Assembly: GCA_003576705.1 (NCBI GenBank) | Contig: QOZS01000032.1 | Location: 1 to 64,000 of the forward strand | DNA length: 64,000 nt | Direction of reading: 5' to 3' | From: Desertibaculum subflavum | GTDB lineage: Bacteria > Pseudomonadota > Alphaproteobacteria > Ferrovibrionales > Ferrovibrionaceae | Shown: positions 23,241 to 30,893 of the stretch, one piece after another | Layout: every line of letters starts with the position of its first letter | Position numbering within the stretch: position 1 is the first letter of the stretch | The notes under the pieces: model-generated | The model's input: the letters and a program-made list of their open reading frames with translations, nothing else | Database searches by the model: none | What the model was told of the DNA's origin: nothing | Made by a program: the position numbers and the translations under genes

Positions 23241-23903
23241 ATGACAGCACATCTCGATCCACCCGAATTCCCCGCGCGCCGCGGCCGCAAGCCCGACCAG
23301 AAGAAGCGCGAAGCGATTTTCGACGCGGCGCATCGCCTGTTCATGACCCGCGGCTATGCCGCCAGCGTGGATGCGATCGCGGCCGAAGCCGGCGTCTCCA
23401 AGCAGACCGTCTACAAGGCCTTCCCGGCCAAGGTGGAGCTGTTCGCCGCCATCGCGGGGCGCATCTCCGACGGCATCGTGGCGCCGCTCGACCAGGCGCA
23501 TGCCGACGCGCTGAGCCCGGCCGAGGTGCTGACCGAGCTGTCGCGCCACATCTTCGAAGTGGTCTATGCCGACAGCTCGATCGCCCTGCACCGCGTGCTG
23601 ATCGCCGAGCGGGCGCAGTTCCCGGAACTGGCCGAGACCTTCTACCGCGTCGGCCCCGGCGCGACGCGCGTGCGCCTCGCCGAATACCTCGCCCGCGAAA
23701 CCGCGCGCGGCCGGCTCAGGACACCCGAGCCCGACGTCGCCGCCGAGCACTTCCTCGGCATGCTGACCGGCCACAGCTACATGCGCCGCCTGCTCGGGCT
23801 GGAGGCCGCGCTGACCGATACGGAGAAGGCGCGACGGATCGAGGCGGCGGTGAGGGGATTCCTGCGGGCTTATAGGGCGCAGGATACTGCCATCGATCGT
23901 TGA
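23241..23903 (+). CDS. TetR/AcrR family regulator of the efflux operon
   Basis: A 220-aa repressor-like protein. The helix-turn-helix region is at about residues 25-65 (IFDAAHRLFMTRGYAASVDAIAAEAGVSKQTVYKAFPAKVELFAAI). The C-terminal part resembles the AefR-like group. It starts 1 nt after the stop of the permease gene, so it is in the same operon and probably autoregulates it through the operator candidate at 20364. Confidence 0.9.
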   Translation: MTAHLDPPEFPARRGRKPDQKKREAIFDAAHRLFMTRGYAASVDAIAAEAGVSKQTVYKAFPAKVELFAAIAGRISDGIVAPLDQAHADALSPAEVLTELSRHIFEVVYADSSIALHRVLIAERAQFPELAETFYRVGPGATRVRLAEYLARETARGRLRTPEPDVAAEHFLGMLTGHSYMRRLLGLEAALTDTEKARRIEAAVRGFLRAYRAQDTAIDR

Positions 23904-23934
23904 TATTCACCGCGTAGCATCGTACGTTTTTGCC

Positions 23935-24222
23935 GTGATCCGGTCGTGGCGCAACGCGGCGAGCCGCAAGGTCTGGGAAGGCGAGCGGCCGAACCAATTC
24001 CGCGGGCTCGACCACGCCGCCGCGGTCGATCTATTGCTGGCCTTGAATGTGGCTACTGCATTGCGTGATCTAAACCCTTTGAGCAGCGTGGGTCTGCACA
24101 AGCTGAAGGGCAATCGCAAGGGTCAGTGGGCCATGACGGTGAACGGTCCGTGGCGCATCTGTTTCGAGTTTCGCGCCGGCGATGCCTGCGAGGTCGAGAT
24201 AGTCGATTATCACAAAGGATGA
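23935..24222 (+). CDS. higB: HigB-type toxin of a type II toxin-antitoxin system
   Basis: A 95-aa RelE/ParE-superfamily toxin read from GTG at 23935 (MIRSWRN). Family features are LNVATALRDLNPLSSVGLHKLKG, GQWAMTVNGPWRICFEF and the terminal VEIVDYHKG. HigB toxins cleave mRNA on the ribosome. It lies directly before a HigA antitoxin gene, the order characteristic of higBA. The base composition of this short locus looks less GC-rich than its neighbours, consistent with transfer. Confidence 0.9.
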   Translation: MIRSWRNAASRKVWEGERPNQFRGLDHAAAVDLLLALNVATALRDLNPLSSVGLHKLKGNRKGQWAMTVNGPWRICFEFRAGDACEVEIVDYHKG

Positions 24223-24227
24223 TACCG

Positions 24228-24515
24228 ATGCCTCCTGCCGTACACCCCGGTCGCCTGCTGAGGCGCGAGCTGGCAGCCCGCGGCTTGAGCGCCAATCGAC
24301 TCGCCATTGCGCTCGGCGTGCCATCGGGCCGAATCACCGACATCCTGAACGGGCGGCGCGCTATCAGCGCCGACACTGCCGTGCGGCTCGGGCGGTTCTT
24401 CGGCAACCGGCCGCAATTCTGGCTCGATCTGCAGAGCCAGTACGAGATTGCCCAGGTCGAGCGCGACCACGGCCCGGCGATCCGGAAGCGCGTGCAGCCG
24501 GCCGACGCGGCCTGA
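24228..24515 (+). CDS. higA: HigA-type antitoxin (Xre helix-turn-helix)
   Basis: A 95-aa antitoxin starting MPPAVHPGRLLRRELAARGLS, with the HigA hallmark HPG. The helix-turn-helix is GLSANRLAIALGVPSGRITDILNGRRAISADTAVRL, and the C-terminal RFFGNRPQFWLDLQSQYEI matches the family. I prefer the ATG at 24228, with AAAGGA 8 nt upstream, over the ATG at 24219 that overlaps the toxin stop (ATGA) but has no room for a ribosome-binding site. It neutralises HigB and probably represses the operon. Confidence 0.92.
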   Translation: MPPAVHPGRLLRRELAARGLSANRLAIALGVPSGRITDILNGRRAISADTAVRLGRFFGNRPQFWLDLQSQYEIAQVERDHGPAIRKRVQPADAA

Positions 24516-24576
24516 GCGGCGCCTTCGCCCTCCCGCTGACAAATGCTAACCTTCCGCTTCGGCGGGAGGTTCTTGC

Positions 24577-25209
24577 ATGGCGACAGCGCGCGACACGGGC
24601 GAGGCGGTCGACTGGGCCGGCGGGGTGGCGCTGGGGTTGCTGCTCGGGCTGCTGATCGGCCTGTCCGTCACGCCCGTTGTTTCCATCGTCGTCACCGCGC
24701 TGGTCGGGCTGCTCGCGGGCTTGTTCGGGCTGGGTGAGAAGAGCGCGCTCGGGATCTCCGCCGCCGGCGCGCGGCGGCTGGCGGCGTTCGGCTTCGCTGC
24801 GGTCATCGCCACGCCGATCGCGATCTGGCTGCGCACGCATGATGTGCTGGCGCCGTCGCTGGCCGATCAGCGCGCGACGCTGCGCGAGATCGGCTATGCC
24901 GATGGCTCGCCCGAGCAGAAGGAGATGCTGCGCTTCCTGCGCTATGGCATCGCGCCGGCCGGCAGCACCGTCACCGCGGAGGCCTCGCGCGGCGCGACGG
25001 CGCGCGGCGGCGTGCTCTATGCCGGCAATCCGGCCGCGCTCTGCGGGCGGCTGATGCAGGCCGGCGCGACGCCGGACCTGCTGCTGCAGCTCGACAACGC
25101 CGGCGATGCGAAGCTGCGTGACATGGCCACGCGCATCCGTGCCCTGCCGCCCGAGAAGCAGACGCCGGCGCTGGATTTTGCCCGCATCTTCCTCTGCGAG
25201 GGCGGCTGA
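24577..25209 (+). CDS. Hypothetical membrane protein paired with a trypsin-like protease
   Basis: A 210-aa protein I do not recognise. The first 90 residues hold two or three membrane segments (VALGLLLGLLIGLSVTPVVSIVVTALVGLLAGLFGLG and FGFAAVIATPIAIWLR). After these is a soluble, probably periplasmic, part with two cysteines that could pair (AALCGRL and IFLCEGG). The start has GGGAGG 7 nt upstream. Its TGA is followed one base later by the ATG of the protease gene, so the two are almost certainly translated from one mRNA. Confidence 0.7.
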   Translation: MATARDTGEAVDWAGGVALGLLLGLLIGLSVTPVVSIVVTALVGLLAGLFGLGEKSALGISAAGARRLAAFGFAAVIATPIAIWLRTHDVLAPSLADQRATLREIGYADGSPEQKEMLRFLRYGIAPAGSTVTAEASRGATARGGVLYAGNPAALCGRLMQAGATPDLLLQLDNAGDAKLRDMATRIRALPPEKQTPALDFARIFLCEGG

Positions 25210-25210
25210 G

Positions 25211-26704
25211 ATGCGTGGGGCCGCGCTGATCGCCGCGCTGGCGCTGCTCGCCGGCAGCGCGGCGGCGCAGCAGCAAGAAGGCCCGAGCTTCGCCGCGCGC
25301 GAGGCGGCGCTGAAATCGCTGGTGCATGTGGCGGCCGAGGATTGCGCCGACGGCTCCGCCCGGGCCGGCAGCGGCTTTGCCTTCGAGCAGCCGGGCCGCG
25401 TCGTGACCGCGCATCATGTGGTCGGCGGCTGCCGCCGCGTCACCGTCACCTATGAAGGCGCGCCACAAGGCACGGCGCGGCAGAAGCCGGCGCAGATCGC
25501 GCGTGTGCTGGCGGTGAGCGACCTCGCCCTGCTGGAAGTGAGCGGCGCGCCGCCTGTGCCGGTGCTGCGGCTCGCGCCGCCGCCGCCCGACCGGGCGAAA
25601 TCCTATGCCGGCTTCGGCTATCAGAACGGTCAGCTCACCGCCGGCGACCAGCTGGTCACCTTCTCCACCGGGCAGAGCCGGCTCGCCGACATCCTGCCGC
25701 CGGAGGCGCAGCAGGAGCTGGCCCGCGCCGGCTCGCGCATCGACACGCGGCGCGACGTGCTGCGCTTCAACGTGGCGCTGCAGCCCGGCATGTCGGGCGG
25801 TCCGATCATCAACGGGCAAGGCCAGGTCGTCGGCATCGTCGCCGGCGGGCTGAAGGCGGGCGCGGCGCCGGCGAGCTGGGGCTGGCCGGCGGAATGGGTG
25901 GCCGATCTGCTGCGCTCCAACGACGCGCGCGAGCAGCCGGTGCGGGTCGCCGGCACCTACTACTCGCTGAGCGACATGCGCGCGGTGGCGCAGGCCGAGG
26001 CGAGCGGGCGGCGCATGCGCTGCGGCCAGCTCGATTTCGAGTTCCGCGGCACGCGGCGCTTCGCCGATGTGGCGCGCGGGTCGGACGATCATCCGCGCCT
26101 GGAATACCTGCTGCAGATCGGCGGCCAGCCGCGCGCGGCGATCGATGCGCTCGCCTTCGACATCTGGGTGCATCGCGAGAGCGGCGCCACCGCCGTGGTG
26201 CCGTCGGGCTATCCGATGCAGAACCAGGGCGAGGTCTGTGTGGTGCGGTCGGCCACCGGGCCGTTCCTGCAGGTGGTCTGGGGCGTGCCGGCCTTCACCC
26301 AGCTGCAGGCCTCGCAGGCCTCGATCTTCTTCGAGCAGCGGGTGATGTATCCGCTGGCGCCGTATAATTTCGGCTTCGAGATCGATCCGGCGCTGACCAC
26401 CCAAGGCCCGCAATTCCGCGACAACGGCATGGTGTTCAACCGCAAGGGCTTCACCCAGCCCAAGGTCTATTGGGTGCCCGGCATGCCGTTCCCGCCGCTG
26501 GCCCATTCGTTCGAGACGCTGATCGCGAAATCCGGCTCGTTCCTCGGCGTCGGCACGCTGAACAACGACATGCCGCAGGGCCAGCTGCAGCGCTTCTGCC
26601 TGCAGGGCGGCCAGATGCCGGCTTGCCCGGCGGTGCTCGCCAATATCGTGGAATGGACCCGCTTCATCCTGGCGACCCAGCTCTCAACCTATCCGGCTAC
26701 CTGA
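25211..26704 (+). CDS. Secreted trypsin-like serine protease with an unknown C-terminal domain
   Basis: A 497-aa protein with a signal peptide (MRGAALIAALALLAGSAAAQ). Residues about 30-225 form a chymotrypsin-fold domain with the triad His in TAHHVVGG, Asp in SDLALL and Ser in QPGMSGGP, so it should be active and periplasmic. No PDZ domain follows, unlike DegP. Instead a 260-residue C-terminal part contains several cysteines and Gly/Pro-rich beta-like segments that I cannot assign. It is coupled to the upstream membrane-protein gene. Confidence 0.82.
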   Translation: MRGAALIAALALLAGSAAAQQQEGPSFAAREAALKSLVHVAAEDCADGSARAGSGFAFEQPGRVVTAHHVVGGCRRVTVTYEGAPQGTARQKPAQIARVLAVSDLALLEVSGAPPVPVLRLAPPPPDRAKSYAGFGYQNGQLTAGDQLVTFSTGQSRLADILPPEAQQELARAGSRIDTRRDVLRFNVALQPGMSGGPIINGQGQVVGIVAGGLKAGAAPASWGWPAEWVADLLRSNDAREQPVRVAGTYYSLSDMRAVAQAEASGRRMRCGQLDFEFRGTRRFADVARGSDDHPRLEYLLQIGGQPRAAIDALAFDIWVHRESGATAVVPSGYPMQNQGEVCVVRSATGPFLQVVWGVPAFTQLQASQASIFFEQRVMYPLAPYNFGFEIDPALTTQGPQFRDNGMVFNRKGFTQPKVYWVPGMPFPPLAHSFETLIAKSGSFLGVGTLNNDMPQGQLQRFCLQGGQMPACPAVLANIVEWTRFILATQLSTYPAT

Positions 26705-26725
26705 GGCGGATCCGTCCGCGGCGGG

Positions 26726-26998
26726 TCAGTCGCCTTCGCCGCCGGCTTGCCCATCGCCGTCGCCGGCCAGCATGCCGAAATCCTTCGACCGTGCGTCCTC
26801 GTCGGCGATGACGAACCCCTCGCCCGCGAGGCCGCGCTTCAGCAGCTCCCGGACGGCGGCGGCCCGGCTCGGCATGCGGCGGGCGAAACGCCAGTCGTCC
26901 AAGGCCCGCAGCTCTTCACGGGTCAGCATGATCTGCAGGCGCTCGCCCCTCGACAAGCCGTTCACGTCCAGCCCCTTGCTTCCCTTCACGATCCTCAA
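26726..26998 (-). CDS. Small ribbon-helix-helix-like protein
   Basis: A 90-aa protein. Residues about 20-60 (RLQIMLTREELRALDDWRFARRMPSRAAAVRELLKRGL) have the strand-helix-helix pattern of CopG/Arc-type DNA-binding proteins. The C-terminus is acidic and Gly-rich. There is no partner toxin gene next to it, so it may be a stand-alone regulator. The A/T-rich region just upstream with an inverted repeat could be its own control site. Confidence 0.65.
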   Translation of the reverse strand: MRIVKGSKGLDVNGLSRGERLQIMLTREELRALDDWRFARRMPSRAAAVRELLKRGLAGEGFVIADEDARSKDFGMLAGDGDGQAGGEGD

Positions 26999-27302
26999 CC
27001 CCCGCTCCGCGCGAGGCCGTGTCGGATCGCCTCGCCGGCCAAGCTAACGCGCATCCCGTGAAAGGGTTGCACTTTGCGCCTTTTACTCATTTTTGTCAAA
27101 TTACTACGATGACTCATCCTCTTCCAAAGTAGTGAGCAGCCCCATTTTAATAATTTCCGCTACAGACTGCAAAGGCGAGCTAAACACTTGGTAAATCATT
27201 GTTTAGATCGAGTTATTTCACAGGAATCTCCGAGTCCTGACCTTGCCGGGTTTGGTCGACCGGCCTAATGTTGTCTTGTGGGGTCGGAGAAAGGACGGGG
27301 AG
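26999..27302. other. 304-bp gap with a low-GC patch between divergent genes
   Basis: No gene is seen here. The part from about 27061 to 27225 is much richer in A/T than the rest of the window (for example TTTTACTCATTTTTGTCAAA). It separates the minus-strand RHH protein from the plus-strand HWE kinase, so it must hold both promoters. The inverted repeat at 27180-27206 is the clearest internal structure. Confidence 0.6.
27180..27206. promoter_or_regulatory. Inverted repeat CTAAACA-N13-TGTTTAG
   Basis: Two perfect 7-bp arms separated by 13 bp, about 100 bp upstream of the HWE kinase start. It is a plausible binding site for a dimeric regulator acting on the kinase gene or on the divergent ribbon-helix-helix gene. 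It is not followed by a T-run suited to a terminator. Confidence 0.4.
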
Positions 27303-28814
27303 ATGACAGCCTCGATTCCGCTCGGCGACTTGATCGGGTCGGTCGCATCCGCCCAAGCAGTTGAAGCAGCGAACGTCTTCCTTATGCGGCCCGACCGGCG
27401 CGGCATCAGGGAAGGCGTGCCGCCCGCACTTTCCCTCGGCGCCGAGCTGTTGGCCATTGCGCGCGAGGTCGCGGCCGCGACCCGCTTTGCCGGTCGGATC
27501 GATCTGGCCGATGCGCGGGCCGTGCCACCCGCCCGCCCCGACGCGCTGCCCTCGCTGACCCTGCTGGTGGCCGAGGCGGTGCGGAATGCCGTCCGGCATG
27601 CCCACCCTTCCGGTGTTGCCGGCATCATCCGCCTGGGCTGTCGGCGCGTCCCCACCGGTGAGATGGTGGTGGAGATCCAGGACGACGGCGTCGGCCTGCC
27701 CGAGGGTTTCGACGAGGCGCGGCATGGCGGCGGCTTCCGGCTGATGCGCGCCGCGGCGGCGCGGCTCGGCGCGGCGATGACCTATCGCTCCTCGCCGCTC
27801 GGATTGCGGCTGCGCTTCCGGCTGCCGGCATCGGTGCTCTCTCGACCGGAAGCAACGGCGGCCGACGCCCTGCTCGAAGCCTTGCCGACCGGCATCTATC
27901 TCACCGACGCGGCCGGCGGCATCACCTGGTTCAATCGCGCTGCCGCCACGATCTGGGGCCGCCGTCCGGCGCCGGGCGAGAAGTGGTGCGGATCGTGGAA
28001 GCTGCACGATGCGGAAGGTCGGCCGCTGGCGCATGCCGATTGCCCGATGGCGGTGGCGTTGCGCGAGCGCCGCGAGCTCAGCGGCGCCGAAGCGACGGTC
28101 GAGCGCCCGGATGGCAGCCGCGTGCCGTTGATGGTGTTCCCCACGCTGCTGCGCAATGCCGCCGGCGAGGTCACCGGCGCGGCGAACCTGATGGTCGAGA
28201 TCGGCGAGCGCAAGCGCGTCGAGCAGCGCCAGCAGCTGCTCAGCGGCGAGCTGCAGCATCGGGTGAAGAACCTGTTCGCAATCACCCGCGCGGTCGTGGC
28301 GCAGAGCCTGCGCGGCGCCGGCGCCGACATCGCGCGCGGCACGGTGCTCGGCCGGCTGCAGGCGCTGGCGGCGAACTACGACCGGCTGAGCGCCAGCGGC
28401 TGGAGCGGTGCCGCGCTGGGCGATGTGGTGCGCGACGCGCTCGAAGCGTTCGGCGATCGCGTCGCGATCGATGGGCCGGAGGTCACGCTCAATCCGCGCG
28501 CGGCGCAGAGCTTCGCACTGGCCGTGCACGAGCTTGCCACCAACGCGGCGAAGCACGGCGCGCTGTCGGCGCAGGGCGGTCGCGTCATCGTCACCTGGGG
28601 CATCGACGGCGAGGGCAGCGCGCTGCGCTTTCGGTGGGTCGAGGTCGGCGGGCCCGCGGTCACGCCGCCGGTACAGAAGGGCTTCGGCAGCGTGATGCTG
28701 GAGCAGGTGATGGCACAGGATTTCGGCCGCGCACCGGAAATACGGTTCGCCCCGGCCGGCCTGACCTACGAGCTGGTCGCCGGCCTCGACCACATCTCGC
28801 CGGCGCCGGCTTGA
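27303..28814 (+). CDS. HWE-family sensor histidine kinase with an extra N-terminal ATPase-like domain
   Basis: A 503-aa kinase. Residues about 75-180 resemble a histidine-kinase ATPase domain: N-box VAEAVRNAVRHA, DDGVGLP and GGGFRLMRAAAARL. A PAS domain follows (ALLEALPTGIYLTDAAGGITWFNRAAATIWG). Then comes the HWE phosphoacceptor region with His319 in LSGELQHRVKNLFAI and a second ATPase domain with HELATNAAKHGAL and the diagnostic RFRWVEVGG. No membrane segment is seen. The start at 27303 has an AAGGACGGGGAG ribosome-binding site. No response regulator is adjacent, typical for HWE kinases. Confidence 0.88.
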   Translation: MTASIPLGDLIGSVASAQAVEAANVFLMRPDRRGIREGVPPALSLGAELLAIAREVAAATRFAGRIDLADARAVPPARPDALPSLTLLVAEAVRNAVRHAHPSGVAGIIRLGCRRVPTGEMVVEIQDDGVGLPEGFDEARHGGGFRLMRAAAARLGAAMTYRSSPLGLRLRFRLPASVLSRPEATAADALLEALPTGIYLTDAAGGITWFNRAAATIWGRRPAPGEKWCGSWKLHDAEGRPLAHADCPMAVALRERRELSGAEATVERPDGSRVPLMVFPTLLRNAAGEVTGAANLMVEIGERKRVEQRQQLLSGELQHRVKNLFAITRAVVAQSLRGAGADIARGTVLGRLQALAANYDRLSASGWSGAALGDVVRDALEAFGDRVAIDGPEVTLNPRAAQSFALAVHELATNAAKHGALSAQGGRVIVTWGIDGEGSALRFRWVEVGGPAVTPPVQKGFGSVMLEQVMAQDFGRAPEIRFAPAGLTYELVAGLDHISPAPA

Positions 28815-28873
28815 CCGCGCGCGCGGGACGGCTAAGACCTGGGCCAAGCGAACAAGCTCCGGAGATCCGCGCC

Positions 28874-29302
28874 ATGATCGGCCGCCTGAACCATGTCGGC
28901 GTCGCCACGCCGTCGATCGACGAATCGGTGAAGCTCTATCGCGACGTGCTGGGCGCCACCAGCATCACCGAGAAATGGGCCATGCCCGAACAGGGCGTGT
29001 GGGTCTGCTTCGTCAACCTGCCGAATTCGCAGATCGAGCTGATCGAGCCCTATGGCGACAGCTCGCCGATCACGGGCTTCCTGGCCAAGAACCCGCTCGG
29101 CGGCCAGCACCATGTCTGCTTCGAGGTGGACGACATCATCGCCGCGCGCGACGAGATGCGGGCCAAGGGCGCGACGGTGCTCGGCACCGGCGAGCCCCGC
29201 ATCGGCGCGCATGGCGTGCCGGTCATCTTCGTGCATCCGAAGAATATGGGCGGCGTGCTGGTCGAGCTGATGCTGAAGCCGCCCGCCCAGGCCGCCCATT
29301 GA
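28874..29302 (+). CDS. mce: Methylmalonyl-CoA epimerase
   Basis: A 142-residue VOC protein starting MIGRLNHVGVATPSIDESVKLYRDVLG. Motifs of the epimerase branch include IELIEPYGDSSPI, KNPLGGQHHVCFEVDDI and VIFVHPKNMGGVLVELM, with the metal-binding His and Glu residues. It interconverts the two epimers of methylmalonyl-CoA in propionate and branched-chain amino-acid breakdown. The mutase genes are not in the window. Confidence 0.93.
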   Translation: MIGRLNHVGVATPSIDESVKLYRDVLGATSITEKWAMPEQGVWVCFVNLPNSQIELIEPYGDSSPITGFLAKNPLGGQHHVCFEVDDIIAARDEMRAKGATVLGTGEPRIGAHGVPVIFVHPKNMGGVLVELMLKPPAQAAH

Positions 29303-29349
29303 CCGCGGCAGACCGAGCGCGGCCATAGGGTTACCGCGCCGCAACCTCG

Positions 29350-29404
29350 CTTCTTAAGAAAACCTTCACGCCGCCTCTGCAATCTCTTGCATTGTTGGAG
29401 ATTG
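29350..29404. other. A/T-rich control region with two short palindromes
   Basis: Between the epimerase and the next gene are TTCTTAAGAA (29351-29360, a perfect 10-bp palindrome) and CAATCTC-N11-GAGATTG (29380-29404). They sit directly in front of the plus-strand gene at 29424 and are less GC-rich than the surroundings. Promoter or operator function is likely but unproven. Confidence 0.35.
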
Positions 29405-29423
29405 TAAGAGCAACGCTGGTCGG

Positions 29424-30830
29424 ATGACCTCCCACCACGACCCGATGTCGCGCCAGCTGCGCCGGGCATTGGCCGCGCTGTTCGGGCGCCTGCAGACCGC
29501 CGTGGCGCCGCCCGCGCCGCGATCGGCCGCGCGCGCCGCCAAGCCGATCGAACCCGACGCCTTCCCCCAGGCCTTGTTGGAGCAGCTGCGCAAGAGCGGC
29601 TCCGTGCTGGCCGGCCGGGTGCAGCTGATCGGGCTGGAGAAGGTCCGCGACAGTCTGGGTAATCGCTGGGAGGAGAAGCGCGACCACGTGCTCTCCATCG
29701 CCACCCAGATCATCAAAGAGCAGATGGCGAGCCCGGATTACTGGCGCGCGGTCGGCGAAGCCAGCTTCCTGCTGGTCTTCGCCCGGGCCAGCCGGGCCGA
29801 GGCCGAGCTCCGCACCGCCACCATGCTGGACCGCATCCATCGCCGCCTGCTCGGCGAAGGCGCACCGTTCGACCAGATCGAGGTCAAGACGCTGGTGGTC
29901 GAGGTCGACGGCCGGGTTGCCTTCCGCGAGGTCGACGCGGTCGAGATCCTGACCCGGGCGCTGGCCGAGGAAGAGCGCGCCGCCCAGGTGGTGCCGGCGC
30001 CTACCGGCGCCGATCCGCTGATGCCGCCGTCGCTGCGCTTCCGCTACCGGCCGATCTGGCAGGTGCGGCAGGGCGTGGTCGACACCTATCAATGCGTCGC
30101 CGAGGCGGTGCTGCCGGATGGCCGGCTGCTGCGCGACTATCGCGTCCTGCCGGGCGGTCTGCGCTCCTCGCTGGTCAGCGAACTGGACGAGCGCGGCCTG
30201 AAGCGCGCCGTCGCCGATCTGACCGAACTTGCGCGCGCCGCGCCGGATGGCCTGCCCACCGTGGCGGTGACCGTGCATTGCCGAACGCTGGAGACGCCGG
30301 CGGCCCGGCAGGCCTATCTCAAGCTCTGCAACGAGATCCCGGAGAAGCTCCGGCAGCACCTGGTGTTCGAAGTGGCGGCGCTGCCCGCCTTCGCGCCGGA
30401 GAGCCGGGTGCACAACTTCGCCTTCCTGCTGCGCGCCTTCAGCCGGGCGCTGGTGCTGCGCGTGCAGGAGCCGAACCAGTACCCGGCCTCGCTGCGCGCG
30501 CTCGGCATTCACGCGCTTTGCCTCGCCCTCGACGAGGTGCCGGGGGTCGCGGAAACCGATCCGGACGGCTTCGATACCCTGGTCCGGTTCCACAGCGCGT
30601 CGCGGCGTTCCGGCTGCGCCACCGTCGCGCGGGGGCTGGGCTCGACGCGGCTCGCCGCGGCCGCGCTCGCCGCCGGCTTCGATTTCCTGGCCGGCGAAGC
30701 GCTGCTGGGGATGCACGAAAAACCCGGCGCGGTCGAGAAGTACACTTTGAACGACTTCGAAATGCTGGCCGCCACCGCGATGGACGCCAAAAAGCTGATC
30801 GCTGCCGGAAATTGGAAGAAATCCCAGTAG
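29424..30830 (+). CDS. Degenerate GGDEF/EAL-like protein, probably catalytically inactive
   Basis: A 468-aa cytoplasmic protein. The middle region (DYWRAVGEASFLLVFARASRAEAEL) aligns by eye with the GGDEF active-site strand, but the GG(D/E)EF residues are missing. From about residue 205, LRFRYRPIWQVRQGVVDTYQ resembles the start of an EAL domain. The position of the EAL motif reads VAEAVLPDG, and the metal ligands cannot be found. The end (GFDFLAGEALLG) again fits the EAL fold. It may be a c-di-GMP sensor or a scaffold that lost activity. Remote homology is inferred, not demonstrated. Confidence 0.6.
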   Translation: MTSHHDPMSRQLRRALAALFGRLQTAVAPPAPRSAARAAKPIEPDAFPQALLEQLRKSGSVLAGRVQLIGLEKVRDSLGNRWEEKRDHVLSIATQIIKEQMASPDYWRAVGEASFLLVFARASRAEAELRTATMLDRIHRRLLGEGAPFDQIEVKTLVVEVDGRVAFREVDAVEILTRALAEEERAAQVVPAPTGADPLMPPSLRFRYRPIWQVRQGVVDTYQCVAEAVLPDGRLLRDYRVLPGGLRSSLVSELDERGLKRAVADLTELARAAPDGLPTVAVTVHCRTLETPAARQAYLKLCNEIPEKLRQHLVFEVAALPAFAPESRVHNFAFLLRAFSRALVLRVQEPNQYPASLRALGIHALCLALDEVPGVAETDPDGFDTLVRFHSASRRSGCATVARGLGSTRLAAAALAAGFDFLAGEALLGMHEKPGAVEKYTLNDFEMLAATAMDAKKLIAAGNWKKSQ

Positions 30831-30893
30831 CGTCGCGTGGAACCGCGCGACAGCTGGCTGCGCAGCTTGTTTGGGAAACGAAACGATCAGCTG

